A stretch of 64,000 nt of DNA from Bacilli bacterium (GCA_022647725.1 JALCLG010000001.1:874931-938930); one strand, 5' to 3'. Counted from the stretch's first letter, positions 27,068-36,434 are shown. The notes: generated by a model from the sequence alone, not told the origin. Translations and numbers: made by a program.

Positions 27068-28090
27068 TTAAAGGATCTTGATCAGTTCCTTCACGGCCTC
27101 TAGACGGGTTGCCCAGCTGGTGCAGAGACGGATCACCGTATGTGTGCTGTCCTTCTTCTCCCAGACATCAAACCAGACCTTCTTGCTAAGGCTGGCCATC
27201 TTTTTGTTATCCAGTACCACGAAGGTCTGGTTGGTCGGAGAGTCGATGGCGAAGGTGTAGCCTTTAGCCTTCAAGGCCTTCCGTAAGGTGTTGGCAGCCT
27301 CAATGGCAGATTTTCCGATCTGCTGGTAAAGGTCATCCGTGAAGAGAGCATCAAACTGCACTCCTAGGAGTCTGCCCTTAGCGACTAAGGCGCCATGCTG
27401 CTTCACAAACGTCATGAAGTGTTCCGGAGCCTTCCTGGTGAAGACGACCGCTTCTCCGCAAAGCAGACCGAACTTGGTCCCTCCGAAATAGAAGACATCC
27501 GCCAGTCTTGCTAACTCCGGAAGGGAGATGTCATTCTCCGGGGTGGCTAAGGCATAGCCGAGTCTTGCTCCATCGACAAAGAGCGGCAGACCGAAAGCCT
27601 CGCAGACCTCATGGATGGCGGTTAACTCCTTCTTTGAATAAAGGGTTCCGTATTCGGTGGACTGGGAAAGGTAGACCATCCCCGGCTGAACCATATGGTC
27701 CTTGCTGCTGTTCGACTGGAAATCAATGATAAAGGTCTTTAGATCCTTAGCTACCAACTTTCCGTTGACAGCCGGTATGGTTAAGACTTTGTGCCCGGTC
27801 TCTTCAATGGCGCCCGCCTCATGGACAGCGATATGACCGCTTGAGCAGCAGATCACCCCTTCATAGGATTTCAATAGACTTGCAATCACGACCTGATTGG
27901 CTTGGGTTCCTCCGGTTAAGAAGGTCACCTCGGCTCGGGGATCCTCGCAGGCTTTGCGGATCTTCTCTTTGGCTAAAAGGGTATAGCGATCCTCGCCATA
28001 GCCCGGTAACTCTTCCAGGTTGGTCTCCTGAAGCCGTTTGAGAACCAAGGGATGGCAGCCTTCGGAATAGTCATTGCAGAATGCTAACAT
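27068..28090 (-). CDS. Low-specificity L-threonine aldolase
   Basis: 340 residues, the usual length. This PLP enzyme splits L-threonine or allo-threonine into glycine and acetaldehyde. TFLTGGTQANQVV is the cofactor phosphate-binding region, LFVDGARLGYAL carries the Asp that contacts the pyridine ring, and FGGTKFGLL carries the Schiff-base lysine. The start follows GAAGGAGG. It converges with abiEii and has its own transcription unit. Confident family call; stereospecificity cannot be read. Confidence 0.93.
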   Translation of the reverse strand: MLAFCNDYSEGCHPLVLKRLQETNLEELPGYGEDRYTLLAKEKIRKACEDPRAEVTFLTGGTQANQVVIASLLKSYEGVICCSSGHIAVHEAGAIEETGHKVLTIPAVNGKLVAKDLKTFIIDFQSNSSKDHMVQPGMVYLSQSTEYGTLYSKKELTAIHEVCEAFGLPLFVDGARLGYALATPENDISLPELARLADVFYFGGTKFGLLCGEAVVFTRKAPEHFMTFVKQHGALVAKGRLLGVQFDALFTDDLYQQIGKSAIEAANTLRKALKAKGYTFAIDSPTNQTFVVLDNKKMASLSKKVWFDVWEKKDSTHTVIRLCTSWATRLEAVKELIKIL

Positions 28091-28140
28091 GGGAATATCC
28101 TCCTTCGAATCCTAAATAGGATAGCACGGCAAAGAAAAGG

Positions 28141-28162
28141 AGGGAGAGAAGAACCTCTCCCT
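28141..28162 (-). terminator. Terminator of the M6-like protease gene
   Basis: AGGGAGAG (28141-28148) pairs with CTCTCCCT (28155-28162); on the minus strand CCTTTTC follows. The T tract is interrupted. Confidence 0.6.
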
Positions 28163-28189
28163 TGTTATCGTTGGTAGTAGGTAACAGGC

Positions 28190-30217
28190 TCAGTCGGCGA
28201 AGAACTCTAAGGTAATGCCAGCCGTATCCATGGCTGTCACCTTGAAACTGTAGCCTAAGACGGACTGGTCATTGAACGCCCGTGAGTTTTTGAAATAGGC
28301 CCTCTGGTGGGCAAAGGAGAAGTAATCCTGCCCCTCTTTGGGTTCAAAGAGATTGGCCTGCATCCCCAGGATTCCTTGGAAGTCCTGGAACTCATCGGTG
28401 ACGTTCTTCGAATACGAAGGAATCATCTTAATCTGCCGGTTTTTGCTGCCTCTTACCAGTTCACCCGTAATCGAGGCGGAATCCACGTTATAGCTCATCC
28501 CCGTCGTATTGCTGTTGGCAAGGAGCACGATATCATGGAATTCGTTCGGGGTGACGGAAGTATCGGTAGTGAAGGTCCGGTAGCTATCCGTGTAATGGTA
28601 GTTTGCGGTAAGGATTTCTTCATCCTGGAAGGTGCCGTCATCCGTGAACATCCGGCTATCGACATGAAAAACCTGCAGACCTGCTGAGGCATAGGTGCCG
28701 CCATGGCCGAAAAATGGATTGGTCAGCCTGGCATAGCCCTGACTGTCGCTCTGGTTGAGTCCGGTCGGAGTGTAGTACTGCAAAAGCAAATACTCGTCGA
28801 ACGGATTCTCGTTCCAGGGATCCGTCGACGTATTCCGGACTAAGAGACAGGTCCCGTTCTCCTCAAACGGCTTCAGGGTATACGTGAAATGAGAGCTTGT
28901 CCCATCGAGGACATCCGGGGTGATCCAGTTGAGAGCCATCTTGGAATAGGCATCATGGTCGCCGATAGAAAAGTCCATCATCGCAGCGCCGCCATCGACA
29001 AAGGAGACTTCATTCTGATCATAGTAATCCCGTAATCCTAAGAGATGCCCGGTCTCATGAATGACCGTATGGGCATCGATATTCGGGCTGTAATAGCCAT
29101 TTTCAATGGAAGAGAAGAGGAACCAGCAATACTGAAAAATGACAGGAGCCGTCGCTGTTCCCAACTGTTGATTCTGGCCATACACATAGGTATAGCTCCA
29201 CCAAAGAGCGTTTCCACCATTTTCCTTGTTGGTTCCGGAATACTTATAGACCATCTCGATGCCATCGACATAGCCGTCCTTGTCATAGTCATAATCCGCT
29301 AGGTTGTAGTTCTGAGCCACGAGCCAGGTTGTCAGATCCTTCAGGATATCCCAGGTCTGATTAAAAGCGGCGATCTTGCTATTCGTGCCGGTAGCCTTTT
29401 CGAGGTCCGCTGAACTCTTGCCGTCCTGATTCTCCGTCGTTCTGCCATAGCGGAACCACGGCGTGACGGAGATATTCAGTTTGTGGTAGCTCGACTCATA
29501 GTAATAGTCATGCACGGACTTCCAGCCCGTCTCGCCGTCGGTTCCGGTATACGCCTTCTGGATGGCCTCGCGATCCTGTTCAGTGCCGATGTTATCCGAA
29601 AAATCAACGGGAACAACCAGCATTTTCGGTGTGCCGATGCTGGGGAAAGATCCCAGGAAAGTGGCTATGGTTGACATCTTGTCTAAGGTCATCGCCCCGA
29701 AATCCGTCACTGGATGGCTGATGCCTTTTGCGGTATCGACATGATCCCAGTCCGAAACGGTGAAAGTCAGTGTGTTGGAACTGACGCCATTATAAACGGC
29801 GGTGACGGAATACGTCCCGGCCGTTAAGGCTGTATCCGGAGAAGCCAAGGTTTCATGACTGTCCTTAATCACCCAGGAGAGGTAATTCTGATCCTCCTGC
29901 GGATCAAAGTGAATGCCGCCGACCACATAATCCAGGGATGGCACTGCCGTCGTCAAGAAGTTGTTGCCTGTTTTCAGTTCCGTCTTAGCTAACGTGAGCG
30001 TCAGAGCCGAGGCTTTGGTTTCGGAAGCCGAAACCGAAGCCGAAACAGAGGCCGAGGCGGAAGACGCTGACGGACTGCTTGAGGTGGTCGGCGAGGTAAC
30101 GGAAGGGGTTGAGGAGGGGCAGGAACAGAGAGCGGAAGCAGCGGAGGTTGTCTTTTTACAACTGAAAAGCACCACCCCGAAGAGGCTCACGAGAGTCAGC
30201 AACTGTTTTGGTTTCAT
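28190..30217 (-). CDS. M6-family-like zinc metalloprotease lipoprotein
   Basis: 675 residues from ATG 30217; two in-frame ATGs lie further up. A lipoprotein signal ends at LFSC (Cys20) and a Ser/Thr/Val-rich linker follows, so the enzyme should be displayed on the cell surface. An Ig-like domain appears first (about residues 60-150). The catalytic core has HTVIHETGHLLGLRDYYDQ: His387, Glu388 and His391 with the downstream Asp of the HExxHxxGxxD metzincin-type motif of M6 (immune inhibitor A) peptidases. MLVVPVDFSDN and YDKDGYVDGIEMVYKY are typical of the family. A terminator follows. Confidence 0.85.
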   Translation of the reverse strand: MKPKQLLTLVSLFGVVLFSCKKTTSAASALCSCPSSTPSVTSPTTSSSPSASSASASVSASVSASETKASALTLTLAKTELKTGNNFLTTAVPSLDYVVGGIHFDPQEDQNYLSWVIKDSHETLASPDTALTAGTYSVTAVYNGVSSNTLTFTVSDWDHVDTAKGISHPVTDFGAMTLDKMSTIATFLGSFPSIGTPKMLVVPVDFSDNIGTEQDREAIQKAYTGTDGETGWKSVHDYYYESSYHKLNISVTPWFRYGRTTENQDGKSSADLEKATGTNSKIAAFNQTWDILKDLTTWLVAQNYNLADYDYDKDGYVDGIEMVYKYSGTNKENGGNALWWSYTYVYGQNQQLGTATAPVIFQYCWFLFSSIENGYYSPNIDAHTVIHETGHLLGLRDYYDQNEVSFVDGGAAMMDFSIGDHDAYSKMALNWITPDVLDGTSSHFTYTLKPFEENGTCLLVRNTSTDPWNENPFDEYLLLQYYTPTGLNQSDSQGYARLTNPFFGHGGTYASAGLQVFHVDSRMFTDDGTFQDEEILTANYHYTDSYRTFTTDTSVTPNEFHDIVLLANSNTTGMSYNVDSASITGELVRGSKNRQIKMIPSYSKNVTDEFQDFQGILGMQANLFEPKEGQDYFSFAHQRAYFKNSRAFNDQSVLGYSFKVTAMDTAGITLEFFAD

Positions 30218-30264
30218 AAAAATCCCCATTTCTTCCCCTGATGAGAGGTATTTCACATAGTGTC

Positions 30265-30294
30265 ATTATAGAGGTAAAGACCCTTAAACTGCAA
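30265..30294 (-). promoter_or_regulatory. Promoter of the M6-like protease gene
   Basis: Minus-strand TTGCAG (30289-30294), 18-bp spacer, TATAAT (30265-30270), about 48 bases before the start. Confidence 0.5.
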
Positions 30295-30295
30295 A

Positions 30296-30329
30296 GATTC
30301 AGGTCAAGTGGTAACACTTGTCCTGAATC
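30296..30329. promoter_or_regulatory. 34-bp interrupted palindrome upstream of the protease promoter
   Basis: GATTCAGG-t-CAAGTG, loop GTAA, CACTTG-t-CCTGAATC: 14 of 15 paired positions per arm. It touches the -35 box and lacks a T tract, so it resembles an activator/repressor site rather than a terminator. Confidence 0.55.
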
Positions 30330-30486
30330 ATGAAATATTCCGAAGCTGACGGAAATTTGGCTTATGAAAATGCCTTTAGAATCTGAAAATGTGAAAAAAA
30401 TTCTTGCTTGGGATTGAGGGCTATCTTGTCAGTAGCAAAAAATATACAGCTTAAAACTGATAATTGATTCTAACCGATAGTCCTTT

Positions 30487-31666
30487 TTAATCGTTCTTCT
30501 CTACCTTGCTAGGCTCGGCCGTTTTATCCTTCTTGAAGAAGAGAACTAAGGCCAGTCCGGTTAGGATGGCCAGCAACAGGGAGAGACCGACTAAAGAATA
30601 GAAGAGACCGAACGACTGAGCACAGGCACCGGTAGAGAAACCCATCACGGCCCCGCCGAGTCCGGCGGCGGCCGAGATCCAGCTGGTCACAGTGGCAGCC
30701 TTGCTGCCGCCAAACTCCAGGGATCTCGAGAGGCAGGAAGGGAAGACAGCGCCGCAGAAGAAGCCTAAGGGGAAGGCAAGGACGATGCCGGCAATCCCGT
30801 TCTGGGATAAGGATAAAGCCAAAGAGAAGATCAAAGCTCCTAGGGAGGTGATGAGAAGGATCGTCCGTCCTTTGGATGCAAAGAGACCGACCAAGATCCG
30901 GGAAGGAATCATCGCTAACCAGAACAGGGATAAGGCCAGATAAGCGTGATCACTGGCTAAGACATCCTGGAAATAGGAGGTCACAAAGAAAGCAAAGCCA
31001 TTCTCAAAGCCGACATAACAGAACATACAGGCACATAAGAGGAAGACACCGAGAAGGTTCATCTTCCCAGTCGTTTCTTTCTGGGTTACCGGAGCAACCG
31101 GTTTTTCCTCTAACGGAGCAAAGGATAGGAAGAGCATCAATATCAGCTCTAACCCGATGAAAGATCCGACCATTACAAACAGGTAGTTCCAGGAGACGTT
31201 TTGCTTCAATAAAAGTCCCATCAATACCGGAGCAATGACGGCACCGATGGAGTAGAAGGTGGTCGCTAAGGCGACCTTCTTAGGCTCCGGTAGAAGGGAA
31301 GGTCTCAGCTAAGCCGGCAAAGGCCAGATACTGCGCCGTACCGGAAGCAAATCCCAGAAGAGAGATGCCCACAGCAAAAAGAGCAAACGAGGTTGCAAGA
31401 CTGAGCATCACACAACTCGCTATCTCTAAGACAAAGAAGACCAACAAGAAGCCTTTCTTGCTGCGTCGGTCGGCAAAGGGAGCCAAGATCAGAGGAGAAA
31501 GGCAGCTGGCTGCCAGCTGCAGAAAGACAATGAGTCCCTGATTTGTGCTGTTCAGGGAGAACATCTCACCGATCTTGCTAAGACTGGTCTGATAGCCGGC
31601 GGCTTCAAAGCCATTGATGAAAAGAACGGAGAAAAGCAGAATCAATAAAAAGATTTTCCGTTTCAT
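30487..31666 (-). pseudogene. MFS transporter split by a frameshift
   Basis: The N-terminal part starts MKRKIFLLILLFSVLFINGF (ATG 31666) and covers helices 1-5; the frame is lost near 31295-31300 after GLAETFPS. A one-base shift restores PEPKKVALATTFYSIGAVIAPVLMG, which continues to the stop at 30487 with helices 6-12. Joined, the two parts give a normal-length 12-helix MFS protein with the PFADRRSKKG loop between helices 2 and 3. A sequencing error or a true recent frameshift are equally possible. The substrate is unknown. Confidence 0.8.
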
Positions 31667-31761
31667 AGGCTGGCCCTGCCTTTCCCTAAAGGAGGGTTGT
31701 TTTTCCTTTGGCTTCCATGCTTTCATTATAGGCGCACAGAGACGGTTTTACTACTCACTTT

Positions 31762-31797
31762 AAAAAGAGGTGGATTATCGTAGATAATCACACCTCT
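31762..31797 (-). terminator. Terminator of the DODA-type dioxygenase gene
   Basis: AGAGGTG plus GATTATC pairs with GATAATC plus CACCTCT around a 3-nt loop with one bulged base; TTTTT follows on the minus strand. Confidence 0.8.
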
Positions 31798-31833
31798 ATT
31801 CGTCAAAAGAAATTGCTTATCTTTAAATCGTAT

Positions 31834-32604
31834 CTATCTAAAGACGAATCCTGTCATTGCCATCGAACCTAATTCACAGCTGTCATTGAAGGCTTCCGTT
31901 TGGTAGTCTTCGCCGGCGGCACCTAAGGCCACATAGAAAGGATCGATATGATCCGGAGTCGGTGCTGCCTTGCGATAGGTCGGATCCGACTTGCTTAAGG
32001 AGAGGATCTCTTCGATCTTATGATCCTGGACTTCCTGAATCACTTTCTTATTGAAGCTCTCCGCCCCCGGATAGCCATGGTCGCTTTCCCAGTCGACCAG
32101 ACCTAAATGGTGGACGATATTGCCGCTGGCTAAGATCATCACTCCCTTATCTCGTAAGGGGATCAGCTTCTTCCCTAACGAATAGAGCTCTTCCGGACTC
32201 CGTCTCTGGTCGACACTGAGCATGACCACCGGGACATCCGCTTCAGGATACATGTTGGATAAGACGGCCCAGGCCCCATGGTCGATACCCCAGGTGGTAT
32301 CGACCTGAGGTTCGTTGTCTAATAAGGAGATCACTTCTTTGGAAAGCTCCGGATCCCCTTTAGGCTCATACGTGACCTGATAGAGTTCCGCAGGGAAACC
32401 GTACATATCAAAGATCTGTTTGTTATGGGTATCTTTGGTAATCCTAAGCCCATTCGTAAAATAGTGAGCGGAAATGACAAGGAGAGCACTAGGCTTTCCC
32501 AGTCTTTTTCCGAGATCCTGCCATACCGGACGGTACTTATTGTCTCCGATGGCATTCATCGGAGAGCCATGTCCGACAAAGACGACCGGTTCTTTTTCAG
32601 CCAT
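31834..32604 (-). CDS. DODA-type extradiol aromatic ring-opening dioxygenase
   Basis: 256 residues from ATG 32604, which follows AAAGGAGG. The family (LigB-like, E. coli YgiD) cleaves catechol-type rings such as DOPA using a metal held by histidines. Seen here are VFVGHGSPMNAI (His), ISAHYF (His), IDHGAWAVLSNMYPEADVPV (His) and ILASGNIVHHLG, together with the SVDQRRSPEELYSLG strand-helix. All expected ligands are present. It is in a host-like composition region and is transcribed alone. The physiological substrate in bacteria is uncertain. Confidence 0.9.
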   Translation of the reverse strand: MAEKEPVVFVGHGSPMNAIGDNKYRPVWQDLGKRLGKPSALLVISAHYFTNGLRITKDTHNKQIFDMYGFPAELYQVTYEPKGDPELSKEVISLLDNEPQVDTTWGIDHGAWAVLSNMYPEADVPVVMLSVDQRRSPEELYSLGKKLIPLRDKGVMILASGNIVHHLGLVDWESDHGYPGAESFNKKVIQEVQDHKIEEILSLSKSDPTYRKAAPTPDHIDPFYVALGAAGEDYQTEAFNDSCELGSMAMTGFVFR

Positions 32605-32672
32605 AAAGGATGTCCTCCTTTGAGAGACTCTATTATAGGAGCATGGAAACTGGGAAAGGGGAAAGACGCTTT

Positions 32673-32978
32673 TCAGATGGCTGAACCCTGGCATTCCTCT
32701 TTCTTGATCTTCTGGATTTCTCGGTCATAATCTTCCTGCAGAGAAATCCAGAACTGAGTATCCAAAGCAAAAACTGTTGACAGCTTCTTGGCTGTCACAG
32801 GAGTGATTCCTTGCTTTCCGTTGACGATATCCTCAATGGTTTTTGCTGAGATATCGATACGCTGAGCAAGTTCTTTTTCGGACATCCCATAAGTAGTTAA
32901 CAGTTCCTGGAGAGTCTCTCCCGGATGAGGCAATAATTCGATAGATGAGGCCAAATTCTTCTTTTTTGTCTGATTCAT
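32673..32978 (-). CDS. HigA/VapI-like XRE antitoxin without a visible toxin partner
   Basis: 101 residues from ATG 32978, preceded by AAAGGAG. The N-terminus LLPHPGETLQELLTTYGMSE and the helix-turn-helix MSEKELAQRIDISAKTIEDIVNGK are hallmarks of the HigA family, followed by GITPVTAKKLSTVF and FWISLQEDYD. HigA normally pairs with the RelE-like toxin HigB encoded upstream. Here the upstream bases hold only a perfect 26-bp palindrome, its probable operator, and the next gene is unrelated, so it is an orphan antitoxin or a domesticated repressor. Confidence 0.88.
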   Translation of the reverse strand: MNQTKKKNLASSIELLPHPGETLQELLTTYGMSEKELAQRIDISAKTIEDIVNGKQGITPVTAKKLSTVFALDTQFWISLQEDYDREIQKIKKEECQGSAI

Positions 32979-32999
32979 AAAATCGTGTTCTCCTTTAAC

Positions 33000-33025
33000 A
33001 AACAAGTCCCACGTGGGACTTGTTT
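33000..33025. promoter_or_regulatory. Perfect 26-bp palindrome, probable HigA-like operator
   Basis: Each half reads AACAAGTCCCAC or its complement, centred on CACGTG, with one more paired base at each end. It lies 22 bp upstream of the HigA-like start. Confidence 0.7.
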
Positions 33026-33142
33026 ATCTGATTTATTCATTAAATTTCTAGTCTTATCTTATCACTTCAGCGACAAACAAAGAATAACCGATATTCTCGG
33101 CTGGATGAACGCTAAGTGATAAGTCTCTTCTGCCAACTTGTT

Positions 33143-33838
33143 TTAGCCTTGATTCGGGTGATTCCTCCGAATATCGGCATTATGATCCTCTTTCAAGATA
33201 GGATGCATCCCCTGGTACTCCAGAAGTCCTTGATAGATCTCTTCTATCTGGTCCTGTCTTACCGTCTCTAAGGTATTGAACCTTTCAAAGAAGCTATCCA
33301 GGTCTTTCAGATTGCAGAGACTGTCACTGATCAGGCCATTGGCATTGTTGTTGACAAAGACCACTAAGGAGCAGACCTGACAGGGGAAGATAAAGACTTC
33401 ATCCAAGGCTTTCATATGGGTCTGATTCTGTTTCAGCGGGTTATAGAACGTAAAAGTATTCGGTCCGATGATCTTGGTCCACTGATCCGCCTCTTCCGAG
33501 CCTTGGACAATGCCGCTGATGCTCTTCGTCTCAATGACAAAGACCCCTTTGTCATTGATCTCGATATGATCGATCTCATGGCTGTTGCCATGAGGATCAT
33601 AGAAGAGAAAGTCATTGATGAGACGGTGATGGTCCTGAAAGATACGATTCAGTTCATTGGCGACTTCCCTTTCGCCTTCTTCACCGATGAGTTCTTCTTT
33701 GGTCTTGACCTTGATCTTAGGGTGGGGACCTTCATTATGCTTATAAAGTTTCCCTAAGGAGTAGCCAAGGTAAATGATCAGCCCTACAACAATAAGGATG
33801 ACAACGCTGACAATGACAATGATTAGGATGGGATCCAT
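33143..33838 (-). CDS. Membrane-anchored NERD-domain (nuclease-related) protein
   Basis: 231 residues. A single N-terminal helix (residues 3-25) would anchor it with the rest in the cytoplasm. GEEGEREVANELNRI is the NERD entry helix. HEIDHIEINDKGVFVIETKS gives the nuclease-fold core with Asp90, Glu103 and Lys105, so the catalytic D-ExK triad is intact. NERD proteins are thought to act on nucleic acids and some accompany plasmids or defence genes, but none of that is proven here. It sits directly upstream of the AT-rich island but has host-like composition. Confidence 0.85.
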   Translation of the reverse strand: MDPILIIVIVSVVILIVVGLIIYLGYSLGKLYKHNEGPHPKIKVKTKEELIGEEGEREVANELNRIFQDHHRLINDFLFYDPHGNSHEIDHIEINDKGVFVIETKSISGIVQGSEEADQWTKIIGPNTFTFYNPLKQNQTHMKALDEVFIFPCQVCSLVVFVNNNANGLISDSLCNLKDLDSFFERFNTLETVRQDQIEEIYQGLLEYQGMHPILKEDHNADIRRNHPNQG

Positions 33839-33911
33839 GGCTAAAATTGTAGCACGGCTAACAACTATAGTTGATTAAAAAACCTTATGGGCGAAACGAT
33901 TTTATAACTAA

Positions 33912-34805
33912 TTACTCTTTTAGAGTTATATGAGGAACGGAGGACAGATCTAACGAAAGAGTAAAACCGACAATGTTTCCGAAAGCCGAAAAGTTGTTTA
34001 TATCTTTTAATGTTATAACAGGGAATGTATCTTTGTTTACCTCGTATTGATACATAGCCAATAAATTAAACGATTGCTCTCTTATTCGTCTTCCACGAGG
34101 ATAGCCAATTGATTCTAGAGAATTCTCTAAGGTAACTGGATCGTAACCCATAGAAACAATATCTTTAACAAGCGAATCAATTGAGAAACCTGATGTTGAA
34201 GGTTCAAGGCGGCAAAAGATTAGTGATTCTTTTTTATCGCTTCTTAATTGAAATGCACTATTGATTGAGACCTTAAACTCCTGCTTCAATGTGGTTGATT
34301 TTACTTCATAGACATGATCACGTGCATTAATATCTTGCGTGCTATCTTTTGGGCCAGACCAAACCGCTGTTTTATCAAAAGAATAGACATATTTGAAAGC
34401 AATCATTTCTCCTAACACATCGTAAATTTTGAATTTCTTTATAGAATCTCCCAGGATATCCTTCCATTCATCGATCCAATTTAAAGGATCTTTTAAAATT
34501 TCATCTCTATATTTAAGTAAAACAAAACTCCTTGCAAAAATGGCAAGCTTTTCTAGATTCACACTTTCTTTTGCGGTTATATATAGGACATCAATTTCTT
34601 GATTCTCATAATTCAGCTTTCCAGTTAACAATGAAAAACCGTTGAATGGCTCGTTTATTTCTCTTTGAAATTTCCCCGGAATTGCTACTGAATAAGCATC
34701 TTTTTCTCTGATTAGGAATCCATCCGCACCTGAATATTGAATTTTAGCGACCATGCCGGGACGCATAATACCAAGCCTTATAATTTGTTCCTGAAGTTCA
34801 TCCAT
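33912..34805 (-). CDS. PD-(D/E)XK motif protein of the restriction-like operon (DUF4420-like)
   Basis: 297 residues from ATG 34805, which follows GGAGG. The core AVWSGPKDSTQDI followed by RDHVYEVKSTT is the W-x-G-P … D … E-x-K arrangement of the DUF4420 family, a PD-(D/E)XK nuclease fold repeatedly found beside Z1 and GHKL-ATPase genes in restriction-type loci. It is the last gene of the operon and overlaps the gene before it by eight bases. It is the most likely DNA-cutting subunit of the system. Assignment to DUF4420 is by recollection of the motif, not by a search. Confidence 0.75.
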   Translation of the reverse strand: MDELQEQIIRLGIMRPGMVAKIQYSGADGFLIREKDAYSVAIPGKFQREINEPFNGFSLLTGKLNYENQEIDVLYITAKESVNLEKLAIFARSFVLLKYRDEILKDPLNWIDEWKDILGDSIKKFKIYDVLGEMIAFKYVYSFDKTAVWSGPKDSTQDINARDHVYEVKSTTLKQEFKVSINSAFQLRSDKKESLIFCRLEPSTSGFSIDSLVKDIVSMGYDPVTLENSLESIGYPRGRRIREQSFNLLAMYQYEVNKDTFPVITLKDINNFSAFGNIVGFTLSLDLSSVPHITLKE

Positions 34806-35487
34806 TGTTTTTTTCCTCCACTCCGCAAGATTTGAACAAATCTGCAACATATTCATCTATTTTCCCATCAAAGATCAAATTGTAGTTGTTTATTTTTGCC
34901 GTGTTTTGAATTAGAACACGCCTAAACAAATTAGAATTATTCTTTTTCTCATTTATTACTGATAGAGGTAATTTTGAAAGATAATTAATTATCCTTCTTG
35001 ATACTTCAAGATATGTTCCCTCTCTTCCCGGGCGTTCAACCAATTGGACAATATAATCGGTATTATACCTACTTAATAAATTGATCGTATCTTCCAAAGA
35101 TGATTGCATTGAAAGGTGTATATACCACCATAAAGTTGGAATATACACGCGAACGTTCTTTGCATAGTAGTACTCAGGGACTAAACCATGGCGGTGCTGA
35201 ATGATATCTGGAACAACTTTGAGGCTAATATATCTCCAGAAACCATAATTAGACGCAACCATTTCATTAAAACCATTCAATCCGTTAAAATAAGAATACA
35301 ATTTGCCCGCAAATTCCAAGTCATAATCATATTCGAATTTGCCGATATCGGCCAGTTTTAAAAGATCCGACCTTATTGTTTGATAGTCGGGGTCTAAATC
35401 AGAATAATAGGAACCAATTACAGGAGTGGATTGATACTCATTGAATAGTTGTTCAGCTTCCTCACGGGTCAGTGTTCTTATTATCAT
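34798..35487 (-). CDS. Uncharacterised protein of the Z1/GHKL restriction-like operon (DUF6339-like?)
   Basis: 229 residues; the start overlaps the preceding stop by four bases. It has a conserved-looking centre, FWRYISLKVVPDIIQHRH … YIPTLWWYIHLS, and no membrane segment. This resembles proteins I recall as DUF6339, which occur in similar loci; that is a weak identification. It carries no nuclease or ATPase motif that I can see, so a structural, recognition or regulatory role in the complex is the best guess. AT-rich like its operon. Confidence 0.55.
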   Translation of the reverse strand: MIIRTLTREEAEQLFNEYQSTPVIGSYYSDLDPDYQTIRSDLLKLADIGKFEYDYDLEFAGKLYSYFNGLNGFNEMVASNYGFWRYISLKVVPDIIQHRHGLVPEYYYAKNVRVYIPTLWWYIHLSMQSSLEDTINLLSRYNTDYIVQLVERPGREGTYLEVSRRIINYLSKLPLSVINEKKNNSNLFRRVLIQNTAKINNYNLIFDGKIDEYVADLFKSCGVEEKNNG

Positions 35488-36434
35488 TCTCTCATCCTCC
35501 TCACATTAATGGCGGCGTGGACACTCTCAGATAGTTCGGATGGAGAGCCGTTTATTTTTATATCTAACATGTCTTTAAAATATAGCAAAGCGGAAATGAT
35601 GCTTCCTTGACATCCACTTCGACTAAAATCAATTTGCGGATTATCATTATTCTTTGCCTTGATTTGCAATATCAGAAGCGTTAAAGCATCGCCAAGAGTT
35701 TGAAAAAGAAAATCTTCATCATAACTCTCGTCATCCACTTTTGTTTTTGAATACAGTCGGTTTGCCGGATTTAATAATATGCAAACATTTTCTTCATCAA
35801 ACATGTCTTCATAGATATCAGAGAAACTACAGCGAATTTTCCACAAAGGTGCTGAAGGATCTTTATAATCAGCAATAGGGAAGAGAGATCCTTTTCCTTC
35901 ATTAATTAATGTCCAAAGGTTTCCCGAACCTAAAACCAGTCCCTCTTGATTGCCAAAATAATTTTCATCATTTGGGGTTCCGGCTTTTACAATGTAAATG
36001 ACCCAATTGAAATCGGTATTACTTACCATTTCAGGAAGAAGAATAGAGTCCTTTTCAATATCAATATCCGAGGTATCTTTAGTGAAATCAAAGAGCTTAA
36101 CTGCATGTTTTAATCGTGATTTTGAGGGCTTCCAAACAATGCCAAAGCCTAAAACCGTATCCGAATAACAAATTGCATGATCAGATGAAAACAAGGCACA
36201 AAGACCCGAGACCTTTAAATGAATATTTAGCTCTACTGGTTGTGTTTGGGCATCCCAAAGACAAGTTTGATCATCAAGTTTGAATGATGCTTTTCCCTGA
36301 TAATCTATTCTTTTCTCTAGAATTGGGCGAGCTTCCCCATTTGCGTCATGGTATGTATAAGTTCTAGTAGAATCCATTGATATTAAAGATAAGAGGTCTT
36401 TGTCAATCGTTCTAAACAGTTTATCGCGTGCCAT
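35484..36434 (-). CDS. Uncharacterised protein of the Z1/GHKL restriction-like operon
   Basis: 316 residues, not recognised. It is soluble, with many predicted beta strands in the first two thirds (VELNIHLKVSGLCALFS, GLVLGSGNLWTLINEG) and a helical end. It starts at the last base of the GHKL ATPase stop and its own stop overlaps the next start by four bases, so its product is made in fixed proportion with the others. Position between the ATPase and the nuclease-like gene suggests an adaptor. No catalytic motif is visible. Confidence 0.55.
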   Translation of the reverse strand: MARDKLFRTIDKDLLSLISMDSTRTYTYHDANGEARPILEKRIDYQGKASFKLDDQTCLWDAQTQPVELNIHLKVSGLCALFSSDHAICYSDTVLGFGIVWKPSKSRLKHAVKLFDFTKDTSDIDIEKDSILLPEMVSNTDFNWVIYIVKAGTPNDENYFGNQEGLVLGSGNLWTLINEGKGSLFPIADYKDPSAPLWKIRCSFSDIYEDMFDEENVCILLNPANRLYSKTKVDDESYDEDFLFQTLGDALTLLILQIKAKNNDNPQIDFSRSGCQGSIISALLYFKDMLDIKINGSPSELSESVHAAINVRRMRE

